DNA of 64,000 nucleotides, from contig CM032794.1 in assembly GCA_019155185.1 (NCBI GenBank), positions 10,455,988 through 10,519,987 of the forward strand, read 5' to 3'. Position 1 is the first letter of the stretch. Each line of letters starts with the position of its first letter. This document shows, piece by piece, positions 1 through 11,559 of this stretch. The notes beneath the pieces are model-generated. The model made no database searches. It saw only the letters and a program-made list of their open reading frames with translations, and was not told the origin of the DNA. The stretch comes from Beaufortia kweichowensis (Eukaryota > Chordata > Actinopteri > Cypriniformes > Gastromyzontidae). Made by a program: the position numbers and the translations under genes.

Positions 1-478
1 ATAAAATAAATTTGCATTTGGTGAACTGTGCTGTTTTTCATAGGTGAAAAAGGCTTTTTATCAAATATTTAATATGTAATTTTAATTGTATTATGTAATT
101 GTAATGTTATGAATGCAATTTAAACCATTCACATCCCCTTTTATTTTCTGTGCCACATTTAGTCCAGATGAGTTGAATCATTGTCTCTCATTGAATCTGA
201 GGATAGATTAGATGTTCATTCAGTCCTGATGTCAGCAGACTACATAATGATTAGCAGTACTGACTGGTCAATGACAGTTCATCTGTGCTTAACATTGTAC
301 CATAAAGGAATTAAGCTAATAAAATAAACTAATAAAGAAAGGGCAAATCGGTGCTAAATAATTGTATCTCTCTGCAGATTTGTTAATAAGCAAGTTTTGT
401 GGAAAATGTGTTTCATATCAAATAAAAGTACAAACACTGTTTTTACTAACATTATGTTTTGAATCTGATTTATACAAG

Positions 479-583
479 GTGATTACTAACCTTGTGAAGA
501 TGTTGAAAGCAAGAGATATTCGAAGACCATTCTGTCCTTCGGGTCATTGGTTGTCTAATGAGGTCAACATCAGGGCGGATAAG
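479..583 (+). CDS. ube3c: ube3c exon (first in window)
   Basis: Codes for VITNLVKMLKARDIRR to NIRADK in phase 0, just upstream of the VTQLYVPSARHVW exon. The donor AAG|GTAATA is clear. The acceptor TATACAAG at 471-478 is my choice from the phase and the start of similarity to human UBE3C; it is the least certain boundary in the gene. Confidence 0.8.
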
Positions 584-2007
584 GTAATAATAATTTAAGA
601 ATTAAAAAAGTAATTCATAGTAATTCAATGATAGTTTTGCAGCGGGGTGTATTTTTGCTCAAAGAATCAATGTTTTAATGGATGTATGGATAAATAATAA
701 ATTGTTACATATATAAATACGCAGTGTTACATTCTACAGTGAATAAAATCAGTTTATATTGAAAAAATACAACCATCAAAATTATGTTGACATAGATAAA
801 CACATCTTAATATATTAAAATGCTATGTATTTTTTGTTTGTGTATTGTAGGTGACTCAGCTCTATGTACCTTCTGCAAGACATGTATGGAGAACAAGGAG
901 AATGGGACGCATTGGACCACTTCAGTCCACATTAGATGGTAAGACTTGATTTTAAAAAAATACATGTGAATTTGAATGCATATCTGAGAAGTCATCTCTA
1001 ATCTTTGGTTCTTTATTGTGGAAAAAGCAACAATATAAAAATAAATGGCATTGCCAAAGACCATTTCAAAGGGTGTTAAAACTAACCAGTACCTATGCGT
1101 CTGATTATTTCCATGCCACCCTTGAGCATATGTGCTTAAAAATTCAATTAGCCAAAGGCAGGACACATCTGGCCCCCTGTTTGTCTGGACCTTTTTCATT
1201 TCCCTAAATGGACTTGCGAGGTAGTGACGAATGGCTTCTGTATTGACCATGCTACACCATATTTCTCTACCAAGATGGCCCCTCGATGGCGGGTTTGTGG
1301 AAAGAGAGCGAGAGGACTGACTAATTGAGCAGAATCATTCCACCATGCTAGCAACGTAATAGATGAATGACACTTCTCATCTGCTGCTCCGCAGTTTTTT
1401 TCCTGTGGTCGAAACGTTTGTAGGACGGAGTTTTAATACAAAACAAACGTCCCTGTAATGGAGGAAGAGGACAGGTGGATGGGCAAATTGTTGCTGAGTT
1501 AATTAAAAGTGTGTGGCAGGGAAGACAGAGACTGGATTGAATGATCTTTAATGGGATGGTCTGTAAATACCAGCGAGGCATGAAGTGGACCTTACTCAAG
1601 GTTGGACTTGTGTATAGATGTAAATGAAGTAGGTCATCCAGACCACAGTTATTGTTTTATTTAGTTTATCAAGATGAGCAATTTAGCAAAATTTTTTTTA
1701 CCTATTATAATCTATTCATTTGCATAGGATATTGTATAGGGTGTGTTAATGTAGTAGTGTAATGTTAAGATAGCATGGGGCAGATTTTGAGGGTTGACTG
1801 GTTTGTGGTTTGTTTGTCTGGATGATGAATAGAGAGTGTTAGAGATTGACTGTCAGCAGGATGGATGAAGATGAAGGCTTTATTAGCCAGATGAATTCTG
1901 TGCTTGTAGAGTGAATTGCTTGTATTTGCCCATGTGACTAGACTAGTGGGTAAATAAATGAATGGAGCAAAAACACATTAATAAGTGAAGAGTTTATAAT
2001 AAATTAC

Positions 2008-2040
<33 letters not shown>

Positions 2041-5000
2041 AAACATTGTTTTATTAAATTAAATATTTTTTATATTTACTAGAGCCATCTACATGGCCCC
2101 ACTGTCCTTGTCCATTTTTGCATTTTGCAAAAAGATGTTTGTAGAGAAATGTCTTAAAGAATAAAGGCTTGTTGCAGAAATGTGTTGAATTCCTTTTTCA
2201 CCACAGTTGGACTAGAGCCTCCACCACTGTCAGTATCGGAGGAAAGACACTTGGCTATCCTCACTGAACTCCCATTTGTTGTGCCCTTTGAGGAAAGAGT
2301 GAAGGTAAGACAGCCGTCACTGGTATGCTACAGAGTTTGTTCCATGTTTTACTGACTGTTATATTCTGTTTTTAGATTTTCCAGAAGTTGATCTATGCTG
2401 ATAAGCGGGAGGTGCAGGGGGAGGGCCCTTTTCTGGATGGTGTTAACGTTACCATTCGACGGAACTACATCTATGAAGATGCATATGATAAATTATCCCC
2501 AGAGAATGGTAAAGAAATGCAAATATCCCCCTCAAACATGTGAAAATCAAATCAAAAAGAAAAAGAGAATCTGTAGTAGGTTTGCTTTTATTCCTGTTAA
2601 AGCTACAATAGGGGTTTCAAAAAGGGTGCCGCTTAACTGGAAAGTTGAGCGCCAGACATTTCTAAATGGCTTCATAAATCACATTTTAGTGCTTATTTAC
2701 CCTACTCTTTAGTAGAAGCCTTTTAGTCTAAATCTATAAGGTTTAGCAGTTATTGTATACCTTTTATTAACATTTTAAGGATGCACACAAAATAGTGGTA
2801 AATTCTTTTGCAAACATTTTGGAGTTCTTCCAAATCTATTGATCATCATGTGTCCATAGTGACTAATAAAATGTTTGTGTCATTAAACAATACATCATAT
2901 GACTTATGTTACAATAACCTCAACATAGGTGAAAAGATGCTGTATTTGATTGCAAACACTACCTGGTCACCATGATACACGTGTGTGCCTACAAAGCTGT
3001 TGTTGTAATTTATGATGTGTGATTAATTTTGCTGAAAGATGACCTTTTTGATTGCAGTGTAGCTCAGGTCATTGTAAGCTTTCAGGGTTATTTATTTAGG
3101 GAAGTATATTTACCAAATGGCAGTTTTGGTTTTAATAACACTTTAGCTAATTTGTATGTCATATCATTGTATGAAAATGTGGCTAAAAGAATTTTCAGTA
3201 ATAGTGAAAATGTGATTTTCTTGATTTGCTACATAAATTCATATATAATAAATAAAGTCATGGAATGTTATCAGTACTCTTCAGTTACTGTGTGACATGC
3301 AGATGTCTTGTTTTTATTTCAGAGCCTGATCTAAAGAAGAGAATCAGGGTCCATCTGCTCAATGCTCATGGGTTGGATGAAGCTGGCATTGATGGTGGAG
3401 GAATATTCAGAGAGTTCTTGAACGAGTTGTTGAAATCAGGCTTTAACCCTAACCAAGGCTTCTTCAAGACAACTAATGAAGGTCTCCTCTACTCGAGCCC
3501 CACTGCAGAGATGCTTGTGGGAGAATCTTTCACCCGTCATTACTACTTCCTTGGCAGGATACTGGGAAAGGTGAGCCACATTGATGTATTGCATGTTCCC
3601 CATTAATTGGTATGACTGTTCACTGTAATTTGTTTGATGAAATTGGAACGTTCATTAATTTGACAATTTCATAACTGTTGTAGTGGTTCTTCATTTGCTT
3701 CTCTCTATTCTGGCCCTCTTATTAGTCTTTTACCTGTCTTTCATTCATATACACTCAAACACAAATGGGGTCATCTGGATCGATGCGGCAGTTCAGAGGT
3801 CAGGTTCAATCAGTGATCTCGGGCTGAGTGGCTTAGTTACCTTTTTAAATCCTATGCATTTTATTTACGAGGTCACTGGAGTTTAAAGTCAAGTTTATTT
3901 GTGGCCTTTTGATCCAAATAATTGTCCCTTGTCTCGCCTTACGTTCATTCATTTTGGAAATGACCTTTGAGAAACCTCCATCAAAATATTACAATTTTAT
4001 GGCTGCATGTAAATCAAACTGTTTGCTCACAATTAAATTACTCTTTTTAATTGTATTAGGCCATGAAGTAGATAAAAACTTTTTTACACATTTTTTAGCC
4101 TTCAAGCTTGCTGGATTGTAATAAATCTGTAATGGTGATTATTTCTGTGCAGAGATATTATACAGTGCGGTGGTATTTAACTTGACATTTAAATACCTAA
4201 GTAGACATTGTCATAACATACAATACATTAACAGTGTATACTTACTGGTAAGGAGGTGAAAAGAAAACACATAAATTGAGGACATTATTCTAATGTATAA
4301 AGATTTACAGTTTGCTCTGCAAAAAAAGAAGCATACTAATTTCTCAATTGATTAAAATGGTTCATAATAAGCATTAAATATGACCACAAGGCTCTTAATT
4401 ATTCTCAGTGTTTTCCTGTTATTGTTACCCCCGCTTCACACTTTATTGTTCTGACCATCTCTCGTGTGTCCGTTAGCTGGTATTTATTAGCCACTAATGT
4501 TTTTAAAGTTTCATTAATGCATGGGCCCAGGATTGTTTATCGCAAAGTACATTGACTGGGGGAAGGGTAGATGAATTACCTCATGCCAAGAAGCTCGCTG
4601 CTCAATTAGGCTACTCCATTAGCCAGCCATTCTCCATCTCTGTTTGTGTAGCCATCGCATTTGGCCACGGACGCTAAATCAGCTAGTACCATAAATAACC
4701 GGCGCGATGCCGGCGGTAATAGAGTTTTGATCTGTTTTACAGTCACGGGCATCAACACCACTTGCGAAGAGGCAATTCGGGCCACTTATTAGAGAGCTAT
4801 AATGAACACACACATACACACACCTTGTACGAAGAAATGGACATCACTGAACTCCTACCATGAGATATGGCTAGCCCCGCCTCCCTACTTTCCTGATCTT
4901 ATTCCATTCAGTTGCCATCACTCGTTAGTAATGGGCAAAGCAATTAGGGTGACGAGATTAATTTGAATTTGACTTTCAATTAACCCTTCTTCTCTCTCCA

Positions 5001-8000
5001 TAAATATGTGTGAGATTGGCTGAGTGAGTGGGATATTGATATTTGTGTAGTGCTGTTATAAAGATGACCTGCATAGATTAGTATTGCATCACTGTTCTGC
5101 ATATTTAGTTTGTGGAGAATGAGGGCTGGATGCATTATAGGAAATAATGCAAAAATTGTCTTAATAACTTAATATTGTTGGATATACTAAAAGGACAATG
5201 TAATCGTGTCAACCTTGCACTTTTATAGAATATAGAATCCTGCAGTTTTTAGATGAATACTCTATGCCCTTAAATACACAACAGTAATACTACTGTTCTG
5301 CAGTTTAACAAGCAACACTTAACTGTCTCTCCAAAGGGCAACAAAGAGGAAAGAGAAGGTCAAAACTACTGATTGATGGCAACTGTGTTAATTTTTTTAT
5401 TGATTCTTAATGCTGTAAATTAACAAATTTATTTGGCAGAAACAGAAGGCAGGTGCTAAGTTGTTGGCGTTTACTCCCCTGATAGTGCCACAATTTGCAT
5501 TAATTGCAGTGCCACTGCACTCACTTATATTAAAAGGCCTGGCCATTCATTAATCCTTTTTATCCCAAGTCATTTTGGCACAATTTCTGGCAATAAACAC
5601 CCATAAATAACTTGAAGGCTTGAAAAATAGTCAGCGTCGTGCCTCCATATCCTTATTGCGGCTTCTTCCCAGGAGCGGTGTTATTGATAGGTTTCAAAAG
5701 GGCACAGCACATATGTTCCCACAACAGGGCTCGTGGGAAGAATGATGCTAAGTGGATTATTTTGCATAAAAAATGTCCCATGTTTGAAGTTGCACGATTA
5801 ACCTGTGTTTAGAAAATGCTCTGATTTACGACCCGTGTGTGTGTTTTAGATGCATGCATTATGGAGATTTGGGAAATTTATAATCCATTTCGCTTATGTG
5901 GTCAGGGGATTTGAGTGCAATCATTTATTCAAGGCCTGTATATTTTAATGTCCTCAGATATGGTCTTTTTAGGACTGTTGCAGTACTTCAGTTTTATGAC
6001 TCACCATCCTTGTGCTTCTTAATGGAACAACAGGTTAATGTTACAATTGACGTTTTTGAAGTTTAAGCTGATGAAATATAGTGGCAGTATTTCTAAATAA
6101 AGTGGCAGTATTTAAGACAAATTATTGTGTGATTTCACCATCTAATGTTGGTTGAACTCATGTTGACTGACTGCAAATTTCAGTCTATAATATTATGGAG
6201 ATCTTCCTTAATTGAATATCTCTCTCCTTCTGCCCCCAGGCGCTGTATGAAAACATGCTAGTGGAGTTGCCGTTTGCCAGTTTCTTTCTTTCGAAGCTCC
6301 TAGGCACCAGCGCTGACGTGGACATCCACCATTTGGCCTCTTTGGACCCGGAGATGTACAGAAACCTGCTTTTCCTCAAAAGTTATGAAGGTGATGTGGA
6401 AGACCTCGGTCTTAACTTCACCGTGGTCAACAATGATCTCGGCGAGGCCCAGGTGAGACTCTGTGCTCTTTTGCTTGTCTTTCATCATTGTTAATAATTG
6501 ATCTGACTGCTGTTGGTTTTTGCTGATGGAGATAAAGCACGTCTGTGCCCAGATCTTTCTAAAAGAACTTCTCTGTTGAGCAGGTCAAACATACCTGCTG
6601 AAAGGAAGCTGTTGAGCATAGTATTAGAGCTAATCATCTGGTATTGTCATTCTTTATGATAACAACCTGTGAGTGTGTATAACTGTAATGCACAGCCTCT
6701 TGTGGTGTATTCTTTTGTTGTATTTTTTGGCAACAGCAAAGCAAATGAAAACAAAAATTATTTTACTTACAATGGTTACTTATTGAAGCATTTACTTACT
6801 CCTTTATTAGCGAGGTAAAACCTTGAAATGGTTCGTGTATGTTCCTGTTTGTCACCTTCAGCTAGAAGGAATTAAATTATCACTCATCCCAGAAAACTGC
6901 TCTGTGAGAAAAGCATGAACACTGCCTTTCACACTTCCATCTATTTGTTTTCCAGGTGGTCGAGCTCAAACCAGGGGGAAAGGACATCCCGGTAACTACG
7001 GCCAACAGGATAGCCTACATCCATTTAGTGGCCGATTACCGTCTGAACAAACAAATCCGAGCACACTGCCTGGCCTTTCGGCAGGGTCTGGCCAACGTGG
7101 TCAACCTGGAGTGGCTGCGCATGTTTGATCAACAGGAATTTCAGGTAGCACCTTACGTGAGAGCACACATACATAGATAATAGGGATGTGAGAAAAATGT
7201 AGTCAACAGGCATATGCTCTGACACAAACTAACCAGTTATGTCTCTGACAAGATTAATAATAAAGATTATTACCATATATAACAACCTTTTTTTACTAAA
7301 CTTTAATGATTTTTTTTATTATACCATGTGAACTAAAAAAAATGCAGATTTTAAGTCCACCTATATATTTTCAGGTACTGATTTCTGGTGCACATGTGCC
7401 TATCTCTCTGGAAGACCTGAAGAAATTTACAAACTACTCAGGTATTTTCTCTACTCAATTTCTTTATTTTAAACCGTTTTTTTCTGAGATAGACCTGTTA
7501 TATAATATTAAATATTTTTTATATGTATTATTAAAAAGATGAGAACTGAAATCTCTGTGTAGACCACCTGCCTTACTCTTTTCTAATTTATAGAGTGGAT
7601 GTAGCCCATGCACTGTCATCTAATCTTTACAATGGTTTGGTTTGACACAATTAATTTGTTTAAATTGTAACTGTTGCCGCACTACTCAGGTGGATATTCA
7701 GCAAATCATCCAGTGATCAAAATCTTCTGGGATGTGGTGGATAACTTCGGTGACGAGGAGAAACGCAAGCTGCTCAAGTTTGTCACGAGCTGCTCACGAC
7801 CTCCGCTCTTAGGCTTCAAGGTCAGTCACATTGGTTAAAACCACGAAAGCCATCTGAGTTTCTGTTGTGTCTTTAAAACTAAGTTAATATTTTAATTTGA
7901 GGTTTTAGAAGAGACTAAAATAAATGAAATGCCCATATCTGAGCTGAATCAGTATGACTCTCACCACTGTTATCATGTATGGAGTTCAGGTGAAGTTCAT

Positions 8001-9839
8001 ACCATTCGCACCTGGTGATGATTTTGTCTCATTTTCTTTATTTTTTCAATAAAGTTATCAAGATCTCCACCACAAAGGAGTCTGCTCGCTGCAAGGTGTG
8101 GGCCACCTTAACCGAGAAATAATGAAATGAACAGAAATGTTTTGTTGCAGCGTAGCGTCATTCATTTACACAAGAGTATACGAGCAAATAACAGTCATTG
8201 TAACAAATCATTTTCACATTATAAGAGCTATCAGGATAGGGCTTATCCTAGACTCTATTTGTGCTAGAGGGGTTGTGACCTGTCAGTGTAATGTTATTTA
8301 AGGCTTTGTCAAGTGCCACTGGGTGTGAAATCCAGCTGACTGATAAAAACCTATAAATGCACTGTTGAACTTCAGATGACTCTCGAATCATGTTGACTGT
8401 CTCTGCTGTGTAATTAAAAGAATAGTTCATCCAAATATGAAAATTCTCTCAGAGTGTATTCGCCTCATGCCATCCCGGCTATATATGACTTACTTTCTTC
8501 AGTTGAACATAAACAACTACATATTAAAAATGTTGTTAGGTTACTTTGGTTATATTAACCAACTTACTATATTAAGTTGGTTAATATATGGCTTAAAGCG
8601 AAACGATATGTTTGTGAGAGAAATTTTTTAATATTCTGTGATTATTTAGCAATCAATACAATATGCATTCTTGTAAACATACAGAATACTACATTTCAAA
8701 TAATCTCTTTTGCATGACTAGTTGTCAGGTTAACTACTTCTTAAAATGTTAACTGACAGCAAAAAACGAAGAAAAGAGAATAGTAAATATAACACGGTGT
8801 TCAGGGTGTGATATTTATTATTATGAGTATCATTACACTCAGACTGTGTTTATTACGCTCAACAAAATGATTGAAACAGAAATATCCTTGAATATGTTTT
8901 TACGTCTATGGTGTAGACTAACTTAGGGCAGTAATTGTAATTTCATAGACTTTATTATATATTTTAATAGCTGTCATCAGTTTAAAGCGGATTGCTTTAG
9001 CCTACATGAATTCGGGTGGGGAACAAATCATGGTTTCTAAGCTATTCCACAGATATGTGTTACTGCCAAAATTAAAGTGGAGCTCTTTAATGAATTTGAC
9101 TTTGGTGCAGACGGACTGAGGGATGGATGGAAAGGCGCAGTAAGAGAGGAATAAGACGAAAAGAGGCAGATCAAGGGGAGATGGCCTTCCACCCCGTCTG
9201 CCTCTTCAGCCAGCTCAGCCTTAATTAGGTGCCGTTAAACACCCCAGAATTCATTAGGGGAGAAATAGGCCTGTCAGTGTAAGCTATTTTAAAAAGATGA
9301 TGGATACCCTTTTCTCAAAATTATGGTTCCTGCCGTGACACTTTCTCGATAAGCAACGATTCTTTAATACCTTAATTGTTAGAAAAATTGGCCCGTTAAA
9401 GCAGGTTTAATCAGGTTCATTTTGGGGTGAGTCCTGCAGTCACTTGGTTATAAGCCCCATGAATCGTTTCATTAAACCTATCTTGCAACCTTTCACATAT
9501 CTGAAAACTTACACATCTAGCTGTTGCATCAGTGTGATATCAGGCTGTTGTTTGCCGATGAAGCTATTTTTAAAATAGCTTAAGTTATGTTTCTACCCAT
9601 AGTAAAAACTAGCCTAAAGGTTGTGTTCATACAGTATTTTGTTAATTCTGTGCCTTATTTGTCCCCAGGAGCTCTATCCAGCCTTTTGCATCCATAATGG
9701 AGGTTCTGACCTGGAGCGTCTCCCGACTGCTAGCACTTGCATGAACCTTCTCAAGCTGCCCGAGTTCTGTGACCATCAGCAAATGAGAAACAAGCTACTG
9801 TATGCTATTGAATCCGCTGCTGGCTTTGAGCTTAGCTGA
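479..9839 (+). CDS. ube3c: ube3c, HECT-type E3 ubiquitin ligase (C-terminal 480 residues, 10 exons)
   Basis: UBE3C accepts ubiquitin from an E2 on a HECT cysteine and builds chains, including on proteasome-bound substrates (family knowledge). Exons: 479-583, 851-938, 2207-2304, 2376-2508, 3323-3570, 6240-6452, 6956-7144, 7375-7441, 7690-7820 and 9669-9839. All have AG/GT borders, and the phases close to 1440 coding bases plus TGA. The protein is near-identical to the human C-terminus, with stretches such as RRNYIYEDAYDKLSPEN, GIDGGGIFREFLNELLKSGF and FTVVNNDLGEAQ. The presumed catalytic Cys is residue 448 of 480, in LPTASTCMNLLKLPEF, 33 residues from the end as in other HECT ligases. The chain ends AAGFELS. 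The N-terminal IQ and armadillo-like part (about 600 residues in human) lies upstream of the window. dnajb6 follows on the same strand, as in human. Confidence 0.97.
851..938 (+). CDS. ube3c: ube3c exon
   Basis: Codes for VTQLYVPSARHVWRTRRMG to LQSTLD, then the first base of a Val codon. Acceptor TTGTAG, donor GATG|GTAAGA. Human reads RFRR where this reads RTRR. Confidence 0.95.
939..2206 (+). other. ube3c intron with a regulatory-looking island
   Basis: No exon seen. About 1060-1600 has higher complexity and more CpG than its flanks, and includes a YY1-like CAAGATGGCC near 1271. An (ATT)n microsatellite sits at 2006-2040. Open frames on both strands here carry no recognisable protein. Confidence 0.5.
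2006..2040. repeat. (ATT)n microsatellite
   Basis: About eleven tandem TTA/ATT units in a ube3c intron. Confidence 0.9.
2207..2304 (+). CDS. ube3c: ube3c exon
   Basis: Codes for (V)GLEPPPLSVSEERHLA to PFVVPFEERVK. Acceptor TTCACCACAG, donor AAG|GTAAGA. It lies just before the HECT domain. Confidence 0.96.
2376..2508 (+). CDS. ube3c: ube3c exon, start of the HECT region
   Basis: Codes for IFQKLIYADKREVQGEG, then NVTIRRNYIYEDAYDKLSPEN and one base of a Glu codon. Acceptor TTTTTAG, donor AATG|GTAAAG. NYIYEDAYDKL is the conserved run into the HECT N-lobe. Confidence 0.97.
2509..3322 (+). other. ube3c intron, nothing recognised
   Basis: AT-rich sequence between two well-defined exons. I see no repeat, RNA gene or coding signal in it. 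Confidence 0.6.
3323..3570 (+). CDS. ube3c: ube3c exon, HECT N-lobe
   Basis: Codes for (E)PDLKKRIRVHLLNAHGL through GIDGGGIFREFLNELL to YYFLGRILGK. Acceptor TATTTCAG, donor AAAG|GTGAGC. This is the longest exon of the gene in the window, and it contains the signature Gly-rich and FREF motifs of HECT domains. Confidence 0.98.
4430..5000. promoter_or_regulatory. candidate conserved non-coding element in ube3c intron
   Basis: This block differs from the surrounding AT-rich intron. It is CpG-containing (for example the inverted CCGGC/GCCGG near 4700), low in simple repeats, and has several TAAT homeodomain cores and ATTAATGCAT-like sites. It does not code. ube3c adjoins the motor-neuron homeobox gene MNX1 in human, and such introns can hold enhancers of the neighbour. 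The enhancer role is inference. Confidence 0.4.
5430..5800. promoter_or_regulatory. candidate conserved non-coding element in ube3c intron
   Basis: Second island in the same intron. It contains CATTAATTGC and CATTCATTAATCC homeodomain-type sites, CCATAAATAA (Hox/Cdx-like) and a CpG-containing stretch around 5630-5750, with no open frame of note. Its function is inferred from composition only. Confidence 0.37.
6240..6452 (+). CDS. ube3c: ube3c exon, HECT N-lobe
   Basis: Codes for ALYENMLVELPFASFFLSKL to FTVVNNDLGEAQ in phase 0. Acceptor TGCCCCCAG, donor CAG|GTGAGA. The preceding 2.67-kb intron is the longest of this gene in the window and holds two regulatory-looking islands. Confidence 0.98.
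6956..7144 (+). CDS. ube3c: ube3c exon, HECT N-lobe
   Basis: Codes for VVELKPGGKDIPVTTANR to LEWLRMFDQQEFQ in phase 0. Acceptor TTTTCCAG, donor CAG|GTAGCA. Confidence 0.98.
7375..7441 (+). CDS. ube3c: ube3c exon
   Basis: Codes for VLISGAHVPISLEDLKKF to TNYS plus the first base of a Gly codon. Acceptor TATTTTCAG, donor CAG|GTATTT. It joins the next exon to give NYSGGYS. Confidence 0.96.
7690..7820 (+). CDS. ube3c: ube3c exon, HECT C-lobe
   Basis: Codes for (G)GYSANHPVIKIFWDVVDNF to CSRPPLLGFK. Acceptor ACTACTCAG, donor AAG|GTCAGT. The run EKRKLLKFVTSCSRPPLLGF is typical of the start of the HECT C-lobe. Confidence 0.97.
8414..8660. mobile_element. degenerate copy of a common cyprinid repeat (AATAGTTCAYCCAAA family)
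   Basis: Starts AATTAAAAGAATAGTTCATCC, followed by decayed versions of AAAATTCTCTCA, CCTCATGCCATCCC and TTCAGTTGAACATAAAC, and ends near ACGATATGTTTGTGAG. The same start and the same end motif recur at 20960-21200. The family is recognised from memory as abundant in cyprinids. No complete terminal inverted repeat or target duplication is visible, so the limits are approximate. Confidence 0.6.
8551..8588. repeat. perfect 16-bp inverted repeat, 6-base loop
   Basis: TATATTAACCAACTTA at 8551-8566 and its exact reverse complement at 8573-8588, around CTATAT. It lies inside the decayed repeat at 8414-8660. Confidence 0.9.
9050..9470. promoter_or_regulatory. candidate conserved non-coding element in ube3c last intron
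   Basis: Moderate-GC island with CTTTAATGAATTTGACTTTG, CCTTAATTAGGTGCCGTTAA and GAATTCATTAGGGG homeodomain-type sites. No coding frame. Inference from composition and motif density only. Confidence 0.38.
9669..9839 (+). CDS. ube3c: ube3c last exon, catalytic Cys and stop
   Basis: Codes for ELYPAFCIHNGGSDLERL, then PTASTCMNLLKLPEF with the presumed thioester Cys codon TGC at 9738-9740, ending FELS and TGA at 9837-9839. Acceptor GTCCCCAG. Confidence 0.98.
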   Translation, partial: ELYPAFCIHNGGSDLERLPTASTCMNLLKLPEFCDHQQMRNKLLYAIESAAGFELS

Positions 9840-10895
9840 AGTATGAGTCCTCTCCCGATGGCCTTGGAACCCAGACAAGACGTTGTGGCCTTTGTCACGG
9901 TGATCAGGCTGAAAGTAATCCCAATGGACAGACGGTGCGTCTGCTGTGGATCTGCAGTGATTTGCAGAAGGTGTATTAAAACAAATTAAAGTTGTGGCAT
10001 GACAAGTATATGCTCAACTTTATTTTTATTTCAAAGAGACTGGACTTATAAATAATGGGACAGCATTTATAAGTTTAAAGCAGCACCAACATTCAGATGT
10101 TTATGCTCAATGTTAGAGATACAGCAAGAAGTGAAATAAAATGTCAGCACAAAATGTACCTGTAGATTTTTACTTCATTTTACATGGATTACAGCAGAAT
10201 TAACAAGCCGTTGTTTTAGGACTTTTTTTTACGGTTTCATCTGCTCTTTGTCACGTAAACATTATGCATGCATTGGCCTCGCTAACAAACACAAGTCTCT
10301 TCAGTATAACAGCATGCCTGAAACGGCTTCTGTACATTAAGGATACTAAAAAGCTGGCTTGGTTTAAGGTCACAAGGCTGTACCAGTCAAAATGTGCATG
10401 CCTTGGAACAAGACATGCTAACAGTGTAGCATTTGCAGAAAATGCTGAGCTATTAATTTTCCAGCTCAACAATTATTTTATAGCTTATGTGCCACCAACG
10501 AAAGAGTTTAATAGATTTGAGTCACGGAAGTCAAAACCTTGATGTGTGAGGTTAACAGGGGTGTAGAACAGTAGCACGTGTTAGATAATGGTGTGTAGTC
10601 ATCTTGTTTTAATCATGTGGTCATCTAAGAAGTTGAACTTGCTAATTCTTGTACACTTTTATCTGTAGAATGGAATTACATTACACTTGAAACAAAGTAT
10701 TTTTTTCTCATCACTGTAATATTCACTTGGATATAAAAACAGCTGCAAATAACAGGCCTGTATATACAATTTCAGGCTTTGATTGTCCGTTGTGTTTTCA
10801 TAAAAAATTGTGTAATTATGTATTTCACACATTGGGCATTGTCATTATGCATTTTGTTTAATGTATAATGATGCTGACATTTGTGCAATAAAGTA
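9840..10895 (+). other. ube3c: ube3c 3' untranslated region with several poly(A) signals
   Basis: Sequence after the stop carries ATTAAA at 9975-9980 and 9985-9990, AATAAA at 10135-10140 and a distal AATAAA at 10887-10892. Which signal is used cannot be told from sequence. Open frames here on both strands are chance. Confidence 0.55.
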
Positions 10896-11559
10896 AAAAC
10901 TAAGAAATTGAGGGCATGCAAGATATTTTTAGATTAGTGGTTCAGGATTTTTTGTGAGTGATGAAAACCAACACCTGCCTTTTAAACATACACATATTTG
11001 ATGTAGCACAAAACAATTTGGTGACCTGAAGAAAAAGTATTTGCTGTATTCTTGATAAGTTTTTGCTGCTTGTGTTCAGCCCAGTTATAAGGGCATGTTC
11101 ATGGCCTGACAGAGAGATGATGATGATTATGTGAATATGTATATGTCTACACATTTTAATTCTACAAGCCTTCTCCATTCTCTATTCTCATTGTTAGTAA
11201 TTGGTCAAACAGCCTGTATCTAAATTTTCCACGTTAAAGAAAAATAGATGGAAAACATCATGCAGGTGCTAAATGTCTAGTTGTTTACAGACATTGATGT
11301 GTAGAGTTTGTCCTGTTGTTGCAAAAACAGAGGTGTGTGTAAAGACATTTGCCAATTCTAATTTTATCAGTAGCCTATATGTGTCTTAAATTATTATTTT
11401 TTTGAATGACAAATCCAACAACCCTTAAGACAGGTGTTAAATGTGTGTATGGCAGTGATTAAATATCTTCAGAATTTTTATTTGCATTGGAGATATTAGC
11501 ATCTTTTGTACATGCAGAACATTTGAAAAAATGAGGATGGAGAATTTTATTCAAGTTTT

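Larger units (their letters stand above)
7821..9668 (+). other. ube3c last intron
   Basis: Holds an old interspersed repeat (about 8414-8660), a perfect hairpin inside it, and a regulatory-looking island near 9050-9470. Nothing coding was seen. Confidence 0.6.

Noticed and set aside
807..1250. 147-codon minus-strand frame overlapping a ube3c exon
   Set aside because: It is antisense to the VTQLYVPSARHVW exon and the intron next to it, and resembles nothing known.
10251..10542. Paired frames of 73 and 92 codons after ube3c
   Set aside because: Lie in the 3' UTR, on both strands, with no similarity to known proteins.
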